From Nesterenkonia muleiensis (GTDB lineage: Bacteria; Actinomycetota; Actinomycetes; Actinomycetales; Micrococcaceae), in the NCBI RefSeq assembly GCF_003600155.1, contig NZ_QWLD01000016.1, positions 124,001 through 188,000 of the forward strand: 64,000 bases of DNA, given 5' to 3'. Positions 50,792 through 60,267 of the stretch are shown one piece after another. The position numbers and the translations under genes were made by a program. A model generated the notes under the pieces. The model saw nothing but the letters and a program-made list of their open reading frames with translations, ran no database searches and was not told the DNA's origin. The stretch's first letter is position 1. Each line of letters starts with the position of its first letter.

Positions 50792-51427
50792 ATGTCCGCC
50801 AAGACTCCCACCCTGGCTGTGATCATCGGCAGCATCCGCCCGGACCGGTTCGGTCCCACCGTGGCCGGATGGTTCGCCGCAGAAGCCGAGGCTCACGGGT
50901 CCTTCACTGTGGACCTCGTTGACCTGGCCGACTATGAGCTTCCCGTCGAGCTGGCCGGCAATGACCACCATGCGGCACTTCCCGCAGACGTCGCGGCGCT
51001 GGGCAGAAGGCTGGCCGAAGCCGATGCCTTCGTGCTGATCACACCGGTGTACAACCGCAGCTTCCCGGCCTCGCTGAAGACCGCGATCGACTGGTTTTAC
51101 AGCGAATGGGTGCTCCGTCCGGTGTCCTTCATCTCCTACGGCGGGGTAACCGGAGGACTCACCGCCGTCGAGCAGCTCCGCGGTATCTTCCCGGAGTTCC
51201 CCGCGATCACCACCAAGAGCTTCATCTCCCTGCCGAATTTCTGGACGGTCTTCGATCACGACGGCAGACCTGTTGACTCCGCTGGGCTGCGCACCACGGC
51301 CACCACCGTGCTGGACGAGCTGGCGTGGTGGGCCCCGATGCTGCGCGAGGCCCGCGCCACACGCCCCTACCCAGGGCTCGACATCGAACCCACCTTCACC
51401 GAGAAGGATCGAGAGGTCCCAGCATGA
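50792..51427 (+). CDS. NAD(P)H-dependent FMN reductase
   Basis: 211 residues of flavodoxin-like fold: VIIGSIRPDRFGPTVAGWF is the FMN-phosphate loop, followed by DLADYELPVELAGN, VLITPVYNRSFPASLKTAIDWF (the NAD(P)H/flavin quinone motif of the family) and FISYGGVTGG. ATG 50792 follows GAAAGGA. It overlaps the MFS transporter by 4 nt (ATGA), so reduction of a drug or quinone and its export may be linked. Confidence 0.92.
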   Translation: MSAKTPTLAVIIGSIRPDRFGPTVAGWFAAEAEAHGSFTVDLVDLADYELPVELAGNDHHAALPADVAALGRRLAEADAFVLITPVYNRSFPASLKTAIDWFYSEWVLRPVSFISYGGVTGGLTAVEQLRGIFPEFPAITTKSFISLPNFWTVFDHDGRPVDSAGLRTTATTVLDELAWWAPMLREARATRPYPGLDIEPTFTEKDREVPA

Positions 51428-52989
51428 GTGCCCCGGATACCCAGCCGAACCCCACTGTGGGAGGCAACCACGACGCCGCGGCCCCAGCACCCAAGGCCAG
51501 CACTCGGCAATGGCTGGGGCTGGCCATCCTGGTCATCCCGCTGTTCATGCTCTCCACCGACATCACCGTGCTGTATCTGGCGATGCCCGCCATCGCAGCA
51601 GATCTGACGCCGGCGGGCTCCCAGCCTCTGTGGATCCTGCATATTGGTGAGTTTCTCAGTGCAGCCACGATGATCACCTTCGGCCTGCTAGCTCAACGCA
51701 TCGGTGCGCGCCGGTTGCTGCTCTGTGCGGTGGCCGCCTACGGCGTGGCCTCGCTGATTGCCGCGTATGCCGTTAATCCGGAGATGCTGATCGGTGGACG
51801 CGCCCTGCTGGGTGTAGCTGCAGCGGCTTTCACTCCGGCAGGAATGATCCTCGTCCGGCGGACCTTCCGAAATCCCAAGCAGTACAACGTAGCCTTCGCC
51901 GCCTACATGGCTGCCTTCGCCGGCGGGATGGCAGCCGGGCCCCCACTGGGTGGGCTGATTCTGGAGCACTTCTGGTGGGGCGCTGTCTTCCTGATCAACG
52001 TTCCCGTTGCAGCGATATTGCTGATCGGCGGCCCCTTGCTGCTGGAACGCAACCATTCAGACCGAGGCGTGCGCATCGACGCGCCCTCAGTGGCGCTGTC
52101 CATGGCTGCTGTGCTCACCTTGGTCTACGGTCTGCAGGAGATCGCCACGGGGAACCTGAGCGCTCTGTCGCTGTTATCTGCCGCCATCGGAATCGGGCTG
52201 CTGCTGATGTTCCTGCGACGCCAGCGAACCACGTCTGCTCCTTTGCTGGACCTTGCCCTGTTCCGGAACAAGACACTTCGGCTGATGCTCATCCTGATCT
52301 TCATCGGTGCCTTCGGCATGGCAACAGCCGATATGCTGCTTCCCCAGTTCCTGCAGATCGTCCGCGGACTGAGCCCGTTGCAGACAGGGCTGGTGCTGCT
52401 AGGACCGGCCATCGGCGGGACGGCAGGCACTATGCTCACTCCGCTGTTCGCCCGCGCCCGGCGGAAAGGCCTGGCACTGGCCGGAGCCATGGCGACCACT
52501 GGCGCTGGCGGAGCTGTCATCATCCTGACGCTGCCCGGGGCCAACCTGGTCCGCCTCATCATCGCACTGACAGTCATCTCTGTGGTCAGTGCGCCCTTTA
52601 TGACGCTGGCCTCCCAGTTGCTGATCAGTGCGGCACCGGAGGAGAAGACCGGATCGGCTACCGCGGTGCAGGATGTGACCGCGAGTCTGGGCATGGCCTC
52701 CTCGCTGGCCTTTCTCGGCGGCGGGGTGCTGACCCTCTACCGGCGCATGCTCTCCGACCGTGCCGATGCTCAGCTGCCGGAAGAAGCCTTGGATGCCGCC
52801 GGGGAGAGCTTCGGCGCCTCTGCAGCAGTGGCGGAAGGACTCGGCGGCGCGCAGGGGTCACAGCTGATGGAAGCAGCCGATGCGGCCTTCACCATTGCCA
52901 CGCAGACCGGCTACGGGGCCTTCGCAGGCATCAGCCTTGCGATAGCAGTGGTGTTGGTTCTGGTGCGCCGGCAGGTCAGGTTCGGGTGA
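51424..52989 (+). CDS. MFS multidrug transporter (DHA2, 14-helix)
   Basis: 521 residues. After a 30-residue soluble start (MSAPDTQPNPTVGGNHD) there are about 14 hydrophobic helices, with STDITVLYLAMPAIAADL in helix 1 and LLAQRIGARRLLLCAVA for motif A, and motif C AFAGGMAAGPPLGGLI in the middle. This pattern is of the QacA/EmrB-type DHA2 exporters. The gene starts inside the reductase stop (ATGA) and its end overlaps the convergent SARP-like regulator by 14 nt. Confidence 0.92.
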   Translation: MSAPDTQPNPTVGGNHDAAAPAPKASTRQWLGLAILVIPLFMLSTDITVLYLAMPAIAADLTPAGSQPLWILHIGEFLSAATMITFGLLAQRIGARRLLLCAVAAYGVASLIAAYAVNPEMLIGGRALLGVAAAAFTPAGMILVRRTFRNPKQYNVAFAAYMAAFAGGMAAGPPLGGLILEHFWWGAVFLINVPVAAILLIGGPLLLERNHSDRGVRIDAPSVALSMAAVLTLVYGLQEIATGNLSALSLLSAAIGIGLLLMFLRRQRTTSAPLLDLALFRNKTLRLMLILIFIGAFGMATADMLLPQFLQIVRGLSPLQTGLVLLGPAIGGTAGTMLTPLFARARRKGLALAGAMATTGAGGAVIILTLPGANLVRLIIALTVISVVSAPFMTLASQLLISAAPEEKTGSATAVQDVTASLGMASSLAFLGGGVLTLYRRMLSDRADAQLPEEALDAAGESFGASAAVAEGLGGAQGSQLMEAADAAFTIATQTGYGAFAGISLAIAVVLVLVRRQVRFG

Positions 52990-55900
52990 GCTGCAGGTCT
53001 TCGGGCAGAGCTTCTTCGCCCAGGGCCCGGCTGAGCGTCCGGTGGGCGACATCGCGGTCCTGGGCAGACAGCCCCGCAAGGATTCTCTCGGCCCGCGCCT
53101 GGTCTCCCTGACGCTGCGCCAGGACCGCCTCCACCGCATCGGAGTGCACCAGACAGAAGTCATTGGCGGTACGGCGGGCGAGCTCTCCGGCGCGGTGCAG
53201 ATGACGTTCGGCTGCCCCGAGGTCGTCACCGCGCAGGCTGTTGAGGGCCCGCATGATCTCCCAGTAGGCGAGCTCCCCGTTGAGCCCGAGGTCCTCCGCC
53301 AGCTGCACGGCCTCCTCGGTCACCGCCCGGGCGCGTGTGGTCACACCGTCGGTCTCAGCCACCAGGTACTGGACTCCGAGCACCTGAGTCATCCCGTAGG
53401 CGTCACCGTGCTCACGAAGGATCGTCTCGGCGTCGTATCCAGCTGGGAGCCCTCGGGGCCGGATCCCCCAGTGGTCCAGCAGGAACCAGTCGCGCTGGGT
53501 GGAGGCAAAGGCCGCGCCGGGGAGGTCGCCTGCGGCGATCAGGTGCTCGATGGCCTCATCGGCCAGATGCTCACCGAGTTCCCGGTGAGACTCCAGGGTC
53601 AGCAGCCCTGTGGCGGCGAACCACTGGACCTGCATTCTGGCCAGCCTTCCGGCATCGTCATCGGTAAAGGTGTCCAAGGCGGCGAGCACCTGCTCTGCCC
53701 GGGCCTGCGGGTGCAGCTCCTGCACTGTCCGGGCGAGCACCAGCACCTGGGCATGGAGATTCTGATCCTCAGGATTCTGGTCCGAGTACGGGCATGCGGC
53801 CACTGCTGAAAGCTCCTCAGCCAGTGAGTCGAAACGGGCAGTCATCCACCGGAACCAAAACGTGGAAAGGGCCAGGGACGCAGCGTTTCTCCCGTCCTGG
53901 CGGCGCAGCGCCTCGGCCAGCGCATAGGAGATATGACTGCGTTCGGCGTCCATCCAGTCCACCCAGCCCTTGGCGTGCCGGCTGAAGAGATACTGCTCAG
54001 CGCATTCGACCATGTCCCGGAAATAGCCCAGGTGCCGGGCGGCGACCACTGGCGGCTCCCCTGCCTCGGCGAGCTTTTCGGCCGCATAGGAGTGCACGGT
54101 CTCCAGCATCCGATAACGCAGCCCCCTGCTGGTCCTCACCGTGCTGATCAGGCTCCGGTCCACCAAGCGGGACAGCGCCGGCAGCACACTGCTGCGGGGC
54201 AGCGAGGACTCATATGGAGGCAGATCAGTACAGTGCTCCCGAGGTTCGGACTCCTCCTGCCGGGTGCTGGGCGACCCTGCGCAGATCTCCTCGATCACCT
54301 CAAGCCTCCAGCTGACCGGATGCACTGCCAGCCTCCGCAGCAGAATCCGTTCCTGGTGGCCCAACAGAGACCAGCTCCAGTCCAGCATCCCCCGCAGGGT
54401 CTGCTGCCGCCGCGGGGCTGCCCGGTCCGGCCGGGCGAGCAGGTCCAGCCGGTCGGTGATCCGCTCCAGCAGCTCCGGGACGGACAGCACACTGGTGCGC
54501 GCCGCAGCCAGCTCCAGGGCCAAGGGGAGGCCGTCCAAGCGGCGGCACAGCTCAGTCGCAGCATCGATGGTGCTCTGGTCAGCCTCCAACCCGGGGTGTA
54601 CCGCCCGGGCGCGGGTGAGGAAGAACTCCACCGCCGGGCTCGGCTGTTCCAGCTCGTTTGCCGAATGCAGATACTCGCCGTTGACCGGCAGCTGAGGGAC
54701 CGTATAGCGCTGTTCCTCGGGCAGGGCCAGCGGCTCACGACTGGTGGCCAGCACCCGCACCGATTCAGCGCTGGACAGCAGCCGCCCGGTGAAGGGCGTC
54801 ACACCGTCAAGCACATGCTCACAGTTGTCCAGCACCAGCAGCGCACCTCGGCTCTGCAGGGAGGCAGCGATGCGCTCGGTCAGATCCGCGTTCTCATCAC
54901 GCGGGGTGGGCAGGCCCAGCACTGCTGCGACTGCCCTGGCGACTCGCCGCTGGCATCCGGCAGCGTCCTCCGCATCTTGTGCACTGAGTTCGGTGAGATC
55001 GACGAACCAGGCCTCGGCGGCGTCGTCGTGAGCTGCCTGCTCCGCCGCTTTGACCGCCAGCCGCGTCTTGCCTATCCCTCCGATGCCCATCAATGTCACC
55101 AGGCGGTGGGCACCCATCAGCCGACGGATCTCACCGAGCTCCTCAGCGCGCCCCAAAAAGTCAGAGGCATAGGCGGGCAGCCGGCGGCGCTGCAGCCCAG
55201 CCTGCTGAGCAGGGCTCTGGTCCTGGCTGGAGGACGCGGCGGAAGGCGCCGGGTCTAGGGCCGGATCCTGCCTGAGGATCTGCAGGTAGAGCTGCTGCAA
55301 CTGGTGACTGGGATCAGTGCCCAGCTCCTCGGCCAGATGGTGGCGCAACCGGTCATAGACGGCAAGAGCCTCCGGCTGACGGCGGGTCCGGTAGTGGGCC
55401 AGCATCAACGGGGCCGCCAGCGCCTCCCTGGTGGGATGCGCTGCCAGATGCTCAGCGGCGCACGCCACGGCCCGCTCGGGTGCGCCCATGGCTGTCAACG
55501 CCTCAGCGGTTCGCTCGACCGCCTGCAGCCGGATCTCCTGCAGTCCGCCGACCTCGGCGGAGAGCCACAGCTCATCGGCGAACTCCGCATAGGGGGTGCC
55601 GCGCCAGAGCTTCAGGGCGTCCTGCAGCATGGCAGCCCGTTCCTGGTCGGTGGGCAGCTCAGAGGCACTGCGGATCGTGTCCCGGAACTCCGCGGCGTCT
55701 AGCGTCTTGGACGTGACCGGCAGGCTGTACCCGCCGGGCGAGCGGACCAGCATCTCCCGCGCACCCGGGGAGGCCGCGTCCAGTAATGCCCGCAGCTGGG
55801 AGAGCTTGGCCTGCAGCACACGCACTGGATGATCCGGCAGCGACTCTCCCCAGGCCTGGTCCACCAGCTTCTCCGCAGCAACCGCCTGCCCACCCGCAGC

Positions 55901-56002
55901 GGCCAACGCAGCCAGCAGAGCACGCACTTTTCGCTCCGGCACCTCGACGGTGTTCCCGTCGTCATCCCGGAGCCGGAGCGGGCCCAGCACTTCGATTCTC
56001 AT
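52976..56002 (-). CDS. AfsR/SARP-type regulator with NB-ARC and TPR domains
   Basis: 1008 residues. Residues 1-95 are an OmpR-like winged helix (VPERKVRALLAALAAAGGQAV, RSPGGYSLPV), 95-250 a bacterial transcriptional-activator (BTAD) domain, ~280-560 an NB-ARC ATPase with Walker A GIGGIGKT (306-313) and LVLDNCEHV, and ~700-1000 helical TPR-like repeats. These are hallmarks of the AfsR/DnrI-type activators. No secondary-metabolite cluster is visible nearby. It ends within the convergent MFS gene and starts 53 nt from the aldo/keto reductase gene. Confidence 0.92.
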   Translation of the reverse strand: MRIEVLGPLRLRDDDGNTVEVPERKVRALLAALAAAGGQAVAAEKLVDQAWGESLPDHPVRVLQAKLSQLRALLDAASPGAREMLVRSPGGYSLPVTSKTLDAAEFRDTIRSASELPTDQERAAMLQDALKLWRGTPYAEFADELWLSAEVGGLQEIRLQAVERTAEALTAMGAPERAVACAAEHLAAHPTREALAAPLMLAHYRTRRQPEALAVYDRLRHHLAEELGTDPSHQLQQLYLQILRQDPALDPAPSAASSSQDQSPAQQAGLQRRRLPAYASDFLGRAEELGEIRRLMGAHRLVTLMGIGGIGKTRLAVKAAEQAAHDDAAEAWFVDLTELSAQDAEDAAGCQRRVARAVAAVLGLPTPRDENADLTERIAASLQSRGALLVLDNCEHVLDGVTPFTGRLLSSAESVRVLATSREPLALPEEQRYTVPQLPVNGEYLHSANELEQPSPAVEFFLTRARAVHPGLEADQSTIDAATELCRRLDGLPLALELAAARTSVLSVPELLERITDRLDLLARPDRAAPRRQQTLRGMLDWSWSLLGHQERILLRRLAVHPVSWRLEVIEEICAGSPSTRQEESEPREHCTDLPPYESSLPRSSVLPALSRLVDRSLISTVRTSRGLRYRMLETVHSYAAEKLAEAGEPPVVAARHLGYFRDMVECAEQYLFSRHAKGWVDWMDAERSHISYALAEALRRQDGRNAASLALSTFWFRWMTARFDSLAEELSAVAACPYSDQNPEDQNLHAQVLVLARTVQELHPQARAEQVLAALDTFTDDDAGRLARMQVQWFAATGLLTLESHRELGEHLADEAIEHLIAAGDLPGAAFASTQRDWFLLDHWGIRPRGLPAGYDAETILREHGDAYGMTQVLGVQYLVAETDGVTTRARAVTEEAVQLAEDLGLNGELAYWEIMRALNSLRGDDLGAAERHLHRAGELARRTANDFCLVHSDAVEAVLAQRQGDQARAERILAGLSAQDRDVAHRTLSRALGEEALPEDLQLTRT

Positions 56003-56055
56003 GGTGCGATTCTATGGTGCTGGTCACCCTCGGCACCTGCCGATAGGGTTGAGTC

Positions 56056-57060
56056 ATGGAGTTTAGATACCTTGGCAACAGTGGGCTGAAGATCTCGTCG
56101 GTCACCTACGGCAACTGGCTCACCCACGGCTCTCAGATTGAGAACGACACCGCCACCGCCTGCGTGCACGCCGCCCTCGAGGCCGGCATCACCACTTTCG
56201 ACACCGCCGATGTCTATGCCAACACGGTGGCCGAGCAGGTGCTCGGCGATGCTCTGCGCGGCCAGCGTCGGGAGTCGCTGGAGATCTTCACCAAGGTCTA
56301 CTTCCCCACAGGCCCGAAGGGCCATAACGACACCGGACTCTCACGCAAGCACATCATGGAGTCCATCAACGGTTCTCTGACCCGGCTGGGCACCGACTAC
56401 GTCGATCTCTACCAGGCCCACCGCTACGACTTTGAGACTCCTCTGGAGGAGACCATGCAGGCCTTCGCCGATGTGGTCCGCGCCGGCAAGGCGCTCTACA
56501 TCGGTGTCTCCGAGTGGACTGCCGATCAGCTGCGTGCCGGTCACGCCCTGGCGCGGCAGCTGGGCATCCAGCTGATCTCCAACCAGCCGCAGTACAACAT
56601 GCTCTGGCGGGTTATCGAGCCCGAGGTCATCCCAGCCTCCGAGGAGCTGGGCATCAGCCAGATCGTCTGGTCGCCCATCGCCCAAGGGGTGCTGACCGGC
56701 AAGTACCTTCCCGGGGCGCCCTTCCCCGAAGGCTCACGCGCCACTGACACCGACGGTGGGGCCAGGTTCATCGAGAAGTACCTGTCTGAGGATATTCTCG
56801 ACGCCGTGCAGAAGCTCAAGCCCATAGCTGACGGCCACGGACTGACCCTGGCCCAGCTGGCCGTCGCCTGGGTACTGCAGAACCCCAATGTGGCCTCCGC
56901 GCTGGTCGGCGCTTCCCGCCCGGAGCAGATCGCCTCCAATGTGGCTGCTTCCGGTGTCACCCTGGACTCCTCCACCATGGAGGCCATCGACGCAGTGCTC
57001 GGTCATCTGTCCCAGGATGACCCCGCCCTGACCACGTCTCCGGAGCAGCGGCTGACGTAG
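56056..57060 (+). CDS. Aldo/keto reductase
   Basis: 334 residues, potassium-channel-beta-like subgroup: FRYLGNSGLKISSVTYGNW, TFDTADVYANTVAEQVLG (Asp and Tyr of the tetrad in DTADVY), VDLYQAHRYDFETPLEETM and NQPQYNMLWRVIEPEV. The NADPH-binding GASRPEQIASNV lies near the C-terminus. It is a monocistronic gene, divergent from the SARP-like gene; the cofactor is probably NADPH. The substrate is unknown. Confidence 0.93.
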   Translation: MEFRYLGNSGLKISSVTYGNWLTHGSQIENDTATACVHAALEAGITTFDTADVYANTVAEQVLGDALRGQRRESLEIFTKVYFPTGPKGHNDTGLSRKHIMESINGSLTRLGTDYVDLYQAHRYDFETPLEETMQAFADVVRAGKALYIGVSEWTADQLRAGHALARQLGIQLISNQPQYNMLWRVIEPEVIPASEELGISQIVWSPIAQGVLTGKYLPGAPFPEGSRATDTDGGARFIEKYLSEDILDAVQKLKPIADGHGLTLAQLAVAWVLQNPNVASALVGASRPEQIASNVAASGVTLDSSTMEAIDAVLGHLSQDDPALTTSPEQRLT

Positions 57061-57125
57061 TACCCCACCTCATCCCGCACCTGGCTTGAGCCGATGATTT
57101 GCAGCCGTGCCATAGACTTGGATGC

Positions 57126-58310
57126 GTGGTGTCTGCAACGGCGGGGGGAGCCGTCCTGTCTCCTGTGCGCATTTTCGCGGTCCTGGCCCTGACGGCTGGA
57201 CTGCTTCTCAGTGCTGCCGGTCCCGCCTCCTCCACCACTGCCCCCGGCGGGACAGCACCGCCGGAGACAAGAGCACCGGAGGTTGAGGACGACGGCGCGG
57301 AGCCCACTGACGCGACCTCTCCGGCGCAGTACAGTGCCACCCTCTCGCCCAGCCCCACGGAACCGGGAGACGATGAAGACACCACCGAGACCGCCGATGT
57401 GTCCCCCTCGCCGACTGAGCCTTCTCCGACACCGACAGATCCCTCTCCGGTCCCCACCGAGACACCCACCCCGGCGGAAACTCCCACCCCGGGGGAGACC
57501 GATTCTCCAGACACAGAGCCCCCGACTCCGGCTCCGACCCCGACTCCCACGCCGACCGAGGCGGTCAGCTGCACCAACCTCACCCTGAACCCGGGAGAGA
57601 CCCGCACAATCACCTGCAGCACGGTCCCTGCCGGCCTGCCGATCTACCTGGGCTCCGAGTCCTCAAGCATCGGCGGGAGCATCCAGCTGGACGGCAACGA
57701 GCTGACCTACACCGCACCCAGTGAGCTGCACGGCACAGTGCCGGACTCCTTCACCGTCGGGGTGGAGGACACAGAGGCCAGAACACAGGTGACGTTCACC
57801 GTGCTCGGCAGCAATGGCCCGGTCCCTTCTCCCACTCCCACCACCACGGCGCCAACACCCACCCAGACGGCCGAACCGACGGCTTCTCCCACTTCCACCA
57901 CCACGGCCCCAACGCCCACTCAGACGGCCGAACCGACGGCTTCTCCCACTCAGCAGAGCCCTGAACCTGGGCCCACCTCGGTCCAGACCACCATCTCCGC
58001 GCCGCCCCCAGGGATTCCCTCACCACCTGCCGATGAGAGCCCCGAAGGCTCGGTGTTCCTGCCGGTTCCAGGAATGCCGGAGCTTCCTGAGCTGGCAATT
58101 CCCGGGTTCCGCACACAGCCCGGCTCCGAGCCGGGACCGAATCCGCACGCCTCGTCGAATCCCAACCAGAGCGCTGGTTCTGATCAGCCGGACAATGACG
58201 GCGCCCTGGCGGAGACCGGCGCTGCGGCTGCCTCTGCCGCGGCCGCCCTGGCACTGCTGACTCTCGCCCTGGGAGCCGGTTCCGTGCTGGTCTCCCGCCG
58301 GATCAGGTAG
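57126..58310 (+). CDS. Pro/Thr-rich surface protein with LAETG sorting signal
   Basis: 394 residues from GTG 57126 (GTG 57129 and 57165 are alternatives). There is an N-terminal signal peptide (FAVLALTAGLLLSAAGPASS), a long Pro/Thr/Glu-rich stalk, a small folded region ~150-230 with two Cys (SCTNLTLN, TITCSTV) that looks like an Ig-like beta domain, then a second Pro/Thr-rich stretch with two tandem 19-residue repeats. The C-terminus is LAETG (361-365), a hydrophobic helix and SRRIR, that is a class E-sortase-type (LAXTG) wall-anchoring signal. Expected on the cell surface. It ends 8 nt into the convergent response-regulator gene. Confidence 0.85.
   Translation: MVSATAGGAVLSPVRIFAVLALTAGLLLSAAGPASSTTAPGGTAPPETRAPEVEDDGAEPTDATSPAQYSATLSPSPTEPGDDEDTTETADVSPSPTEPSPTPTDPSPVPTETPTPAETPTPGETDSPDTEPPTPAPTPTPTPTEAVSCTNLTLNPGETRTITCSTVPAGLPIYLGSESSSIGGSIQLDGNELTYTAPSELHGTVPDSFTVGVEDTEARTQVTFTVLGSNGPVPSPTPTTTAPTPTQTAEPTASPTSTTTAPTPTQTAEPTASPTQQSPEPGPTSVQTTISAPPPGIPSPPADESPEGSVFLPVPGMPELPELAIPGFRTQPGSEPGPNPHASSNPNQSAGSDQPDNDGALAETGAAAASAAAALALLTLALGAGSVLVSRRIR
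57838..57951 (+). repeat. 57-bp tandem repeat in the surface-protein stalk
   Basis: Two copies (57838-57894 and 57895-57951) differ at only a few positions and encode 19-residue units TTTAPTPTQTAEPTASPTS-like. Copy number could vary by slippage. It sits inside the Pro/Thr-rich stalk and would lengthen the spacer by one unit per copy. Confidence 0.8.
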
Positions 58311-59031
58311 CGTCCCGGGCCGGTCGCAGCACATAGCCGGCCCCGCGCACCGTGTGGATCATCCGCGGCATCCCCGCCTCGATCTTCTTGCGCACATAGC
58401 TGATGTAGAGCTCGACGATATTGGCCTGTCCGGCGAAGTCGTACTCCCACACCTCATGAAGGATCTGCGACTTCGGCAGCACCGTGCGTGCATGCCGCAT
58501 CAGCAGCCGGAGCAGACGAAACTCTGTGTCTGAGAGATCTATATCCACGCCAGCACGAGTCACTGTCCGGGTGGTGGTGTCCAGTTCCAGATCCCCGACG
58601 ATCAGCCGCTCGCCGTCGCGCTGCTCCGGAAGCCGGCCGGTGATGAAATGCAGCCGGCGCACAGACTCCTCGACGACGATGCCACCGACCATGTGGTCAT
58701 CAATCGGACGGCACAGCTGCAAGATGTCCTCCTGGGGGGCATCCGCGTCGAACCAGGCAAGTACGGCAGTTTCTTCCCGGCCGGAACGCAGATCGTCCAC
58801 CGCATCCTGCAGAGAGGGGACTCTCCGGGCCAGCCTGGCATCGATCACCAGCAGGTGGGGGGCCTCCTCTGGACCCAGCTGAGCGGCCTCCTCCGCGCTG
58901 GCGGCCTGCAGGACTTTGACGTCCATGCTGCGCAGCCGCTGGGTGAGTTCGTTCCTGGCCGGGGAGGGACCGCCCAGAATCAGCACCGGCGAGCTGATGC
59001 GCAGCACAGGAGAGCCTCGTGTGGTCTCCAT
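58303..59031 (-). CDS. OmpR-family response regulator with atypical receiver
   Basis: 242 residues. The C-terminal winged helix is normal (SDTEFRLLRLLMRHARTVLPKSQILHEVWEYDF, VELYISYVRKKIEAG, IHTVRGAGYVLRP). The N-terminal receiver-like domain is degenerate: the acidic pair is replaced by Gly20-Gly21, the candidate phospho-Asp is Asp64, and the conserved Lys after strand 5 is replaced (DDHMVGGIVV). It probably works without ordinary phosphorylation. No histidine kinase gene is next to it. AGGAGG precedes ATG 59029-59031. Confidence 0.9.
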   Translation of the reverse strand: METTRGSPVLRISSPVLILGGPSPARNELTQRLRSMDVKVLQAASAEEAAQLGPEEAPHLLVIDARLARRVPSLQDAVDDLRSGREETAVLAWFDADAPQEDILQLCRPIDDHMVGGIVVEESVRRLHFITGRLPEQRDGERLIVGDLELDTTTRTVTRAGVDIDLSDTEFRLLRLLMRHARTVLPKSQILHEVWEYDFAGQANIVELYISYVRKKIEAGMPRMIHTVRGAGYVLRPARDAT

Positions 59032-59137
59032 TCGTCCTCCTGCAGCGGCTCAGGCGCCATCTGCGCCCTTTTGAAGCACAGCTTGTTCACAGAGTCTATA
59101 CAGAAAAAAGGCGTTGCCGCGCAGGAGCCGGCACGGC

Positions 59138-60241
59138 TCACCCCAGGTGCAGCAGTTTTCCGGGAACGGGGGTGAAGTAATGGGCCACCAGATCCTTGTC
59201 CACCGCCTCCAGCGATGCCGGACGCCACTGAGGGCTTCGGTCCTTGTCGATGAGCTGTGCGCGAATGCCCTCCCGGAAGTCGTGGGATCTCAGCGCATGA
59301 ACGGCGATGGTGTACTCCTGGCTCAGCGCACCCTGCAGGGTGAGCTCCCGGGCCCGCTGGATGGCGTGGAAGGCCACACTGGCCATGGTCGGAGACTTGC
59401 TGCGCAGAGTCTCAGCGGCTGCGGCTGCCTCCGGAGCATCCTTGCCGCGCTCTTCCAGCTCCGCGACGACGTCGCTGAGATCGGCGTGGGAGTATGCCTG
59501 ATCAATCCACTCGGCCGCGGCAAACTCAGAGTCCGGGGCCTGTGCGGTGAAGCGGGGCAGCGCCTCATCCACCGGCTCAGCCGCCAGCGCCTGGGTCAGG
59601 TGCTCGAGCGAGGCTGAGGGAACATAGACATCAGCCAGTCCCAGGTAGAGGGCATCAGCGCCCGAAAGGTGAGTGCCAGTGATACCCGCATGGACGCCGC
59701 TGTAGCCGGGAGCACGCGAGAGCAGGTAGGTGCCGCCCACATCCGGGGAGAACCCGATAGTGGTCTCCGGCATGCCGATCCGGCTGCGCTCGGTGACGAT
59801 GCGGTGGGATCCGTGGGCGGAGACCCCCACCCCTCCTCCGAGCACCACACCGTCCATGAACGCGATGTAGGGCTTGGGGTACTCAGCAATGCACAGGTTC
59901 ATCCCGTACTCGATGGCGAAGAAGCTCTCGGCGCGGAAGTCCGCCTGGTAACCGGGGGTGCCTTCGGGCAGCAGCCCTCCCCCGTCACGCTCCTGCAGCT
60001 CCACCATCTCATGATGGATACTGGCCACATCTCCTCCTGCGCAGAGGCCGCGCTCCCCCGCACCGCGAATGAGGACCTGCGCCACGGCGGCGTCGTCGGC
60101 CCAGTCCTCCAGCTGCACTCGAATCGACTCACACATCAGTTCGGTCAGCGAATTCAGCGCCTTCGGCCGGTTCAGCGTGATCAGACCAAGATGGCCTCTG
60201 ACCTCGAATGCGACGTCTCCGGTGTAGGTCTCCCTACCCAT
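59138..60241 (-). CDS. 3-hydroxyisobutyryl-CoA hydrolase (enoyl-CoA hydratase family)
   Basis: 367 residues, crotonase superfamily with the HIBCH length. N-terminal VRGHLGLITLNRPKALNSL, oxyanion-hole region RGLCAGGDVASIHHEM, GMPETTIGFSPDVGGTYLLSR with the catalytic Glu/Asp, and the C-terminal long helices (FREGIRAQLIDKDRSPQWRPASLEAV). Acts in valine catabolism, hydrolysing 3-hydroxyisobutyryl-CoA. AGGAGG precedes ATG 60239-60241. It lies beside a CitE-like gene on the same strand. Confidence 0.92.
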   Translation of the reverse strand: MGRETYTGDVAFEVRGHLGLITLNRPKALNSLTELMCESIRVQLEDWADDAAVAQVLIRGAGERGLCAGGDVASIHHEMVELQERDGGGLLPEGTPGYQADFRAESFFAIEYGMNLCIAEYPKPYIAFMDGVVLGGGVGVSAHGSHRIVTERSRIGMPETTIGFSPDVGGTYLLSRAPGYSGVHAGITGTHLSGADALYLGLADVYVPSASLEHLTQALAAEPVDEALPRFTAQAPDSEFAAAEWIDQAYSHADLSDVVAELEERGKDAPEAAAAAETLRSKSPTMASVAFHAIQRARELTLQGALSQEYTIAVHALRSHDFREGIRAQLIDKDRSPQWRPASLEAVDKDLVAHYFTPVPGKLLHLG

Positions 60242-60267
60242 CGGAACCTCCTTGTTCTCGGGTGAGC

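Noticed and set aside
53933-55258. A 441-codon plus-strand frame within the AfsR/SARP-like gene
   Set aside because: Opposite strand to a 1008-residue multi-domain protein; no family pattern or ribosome site.
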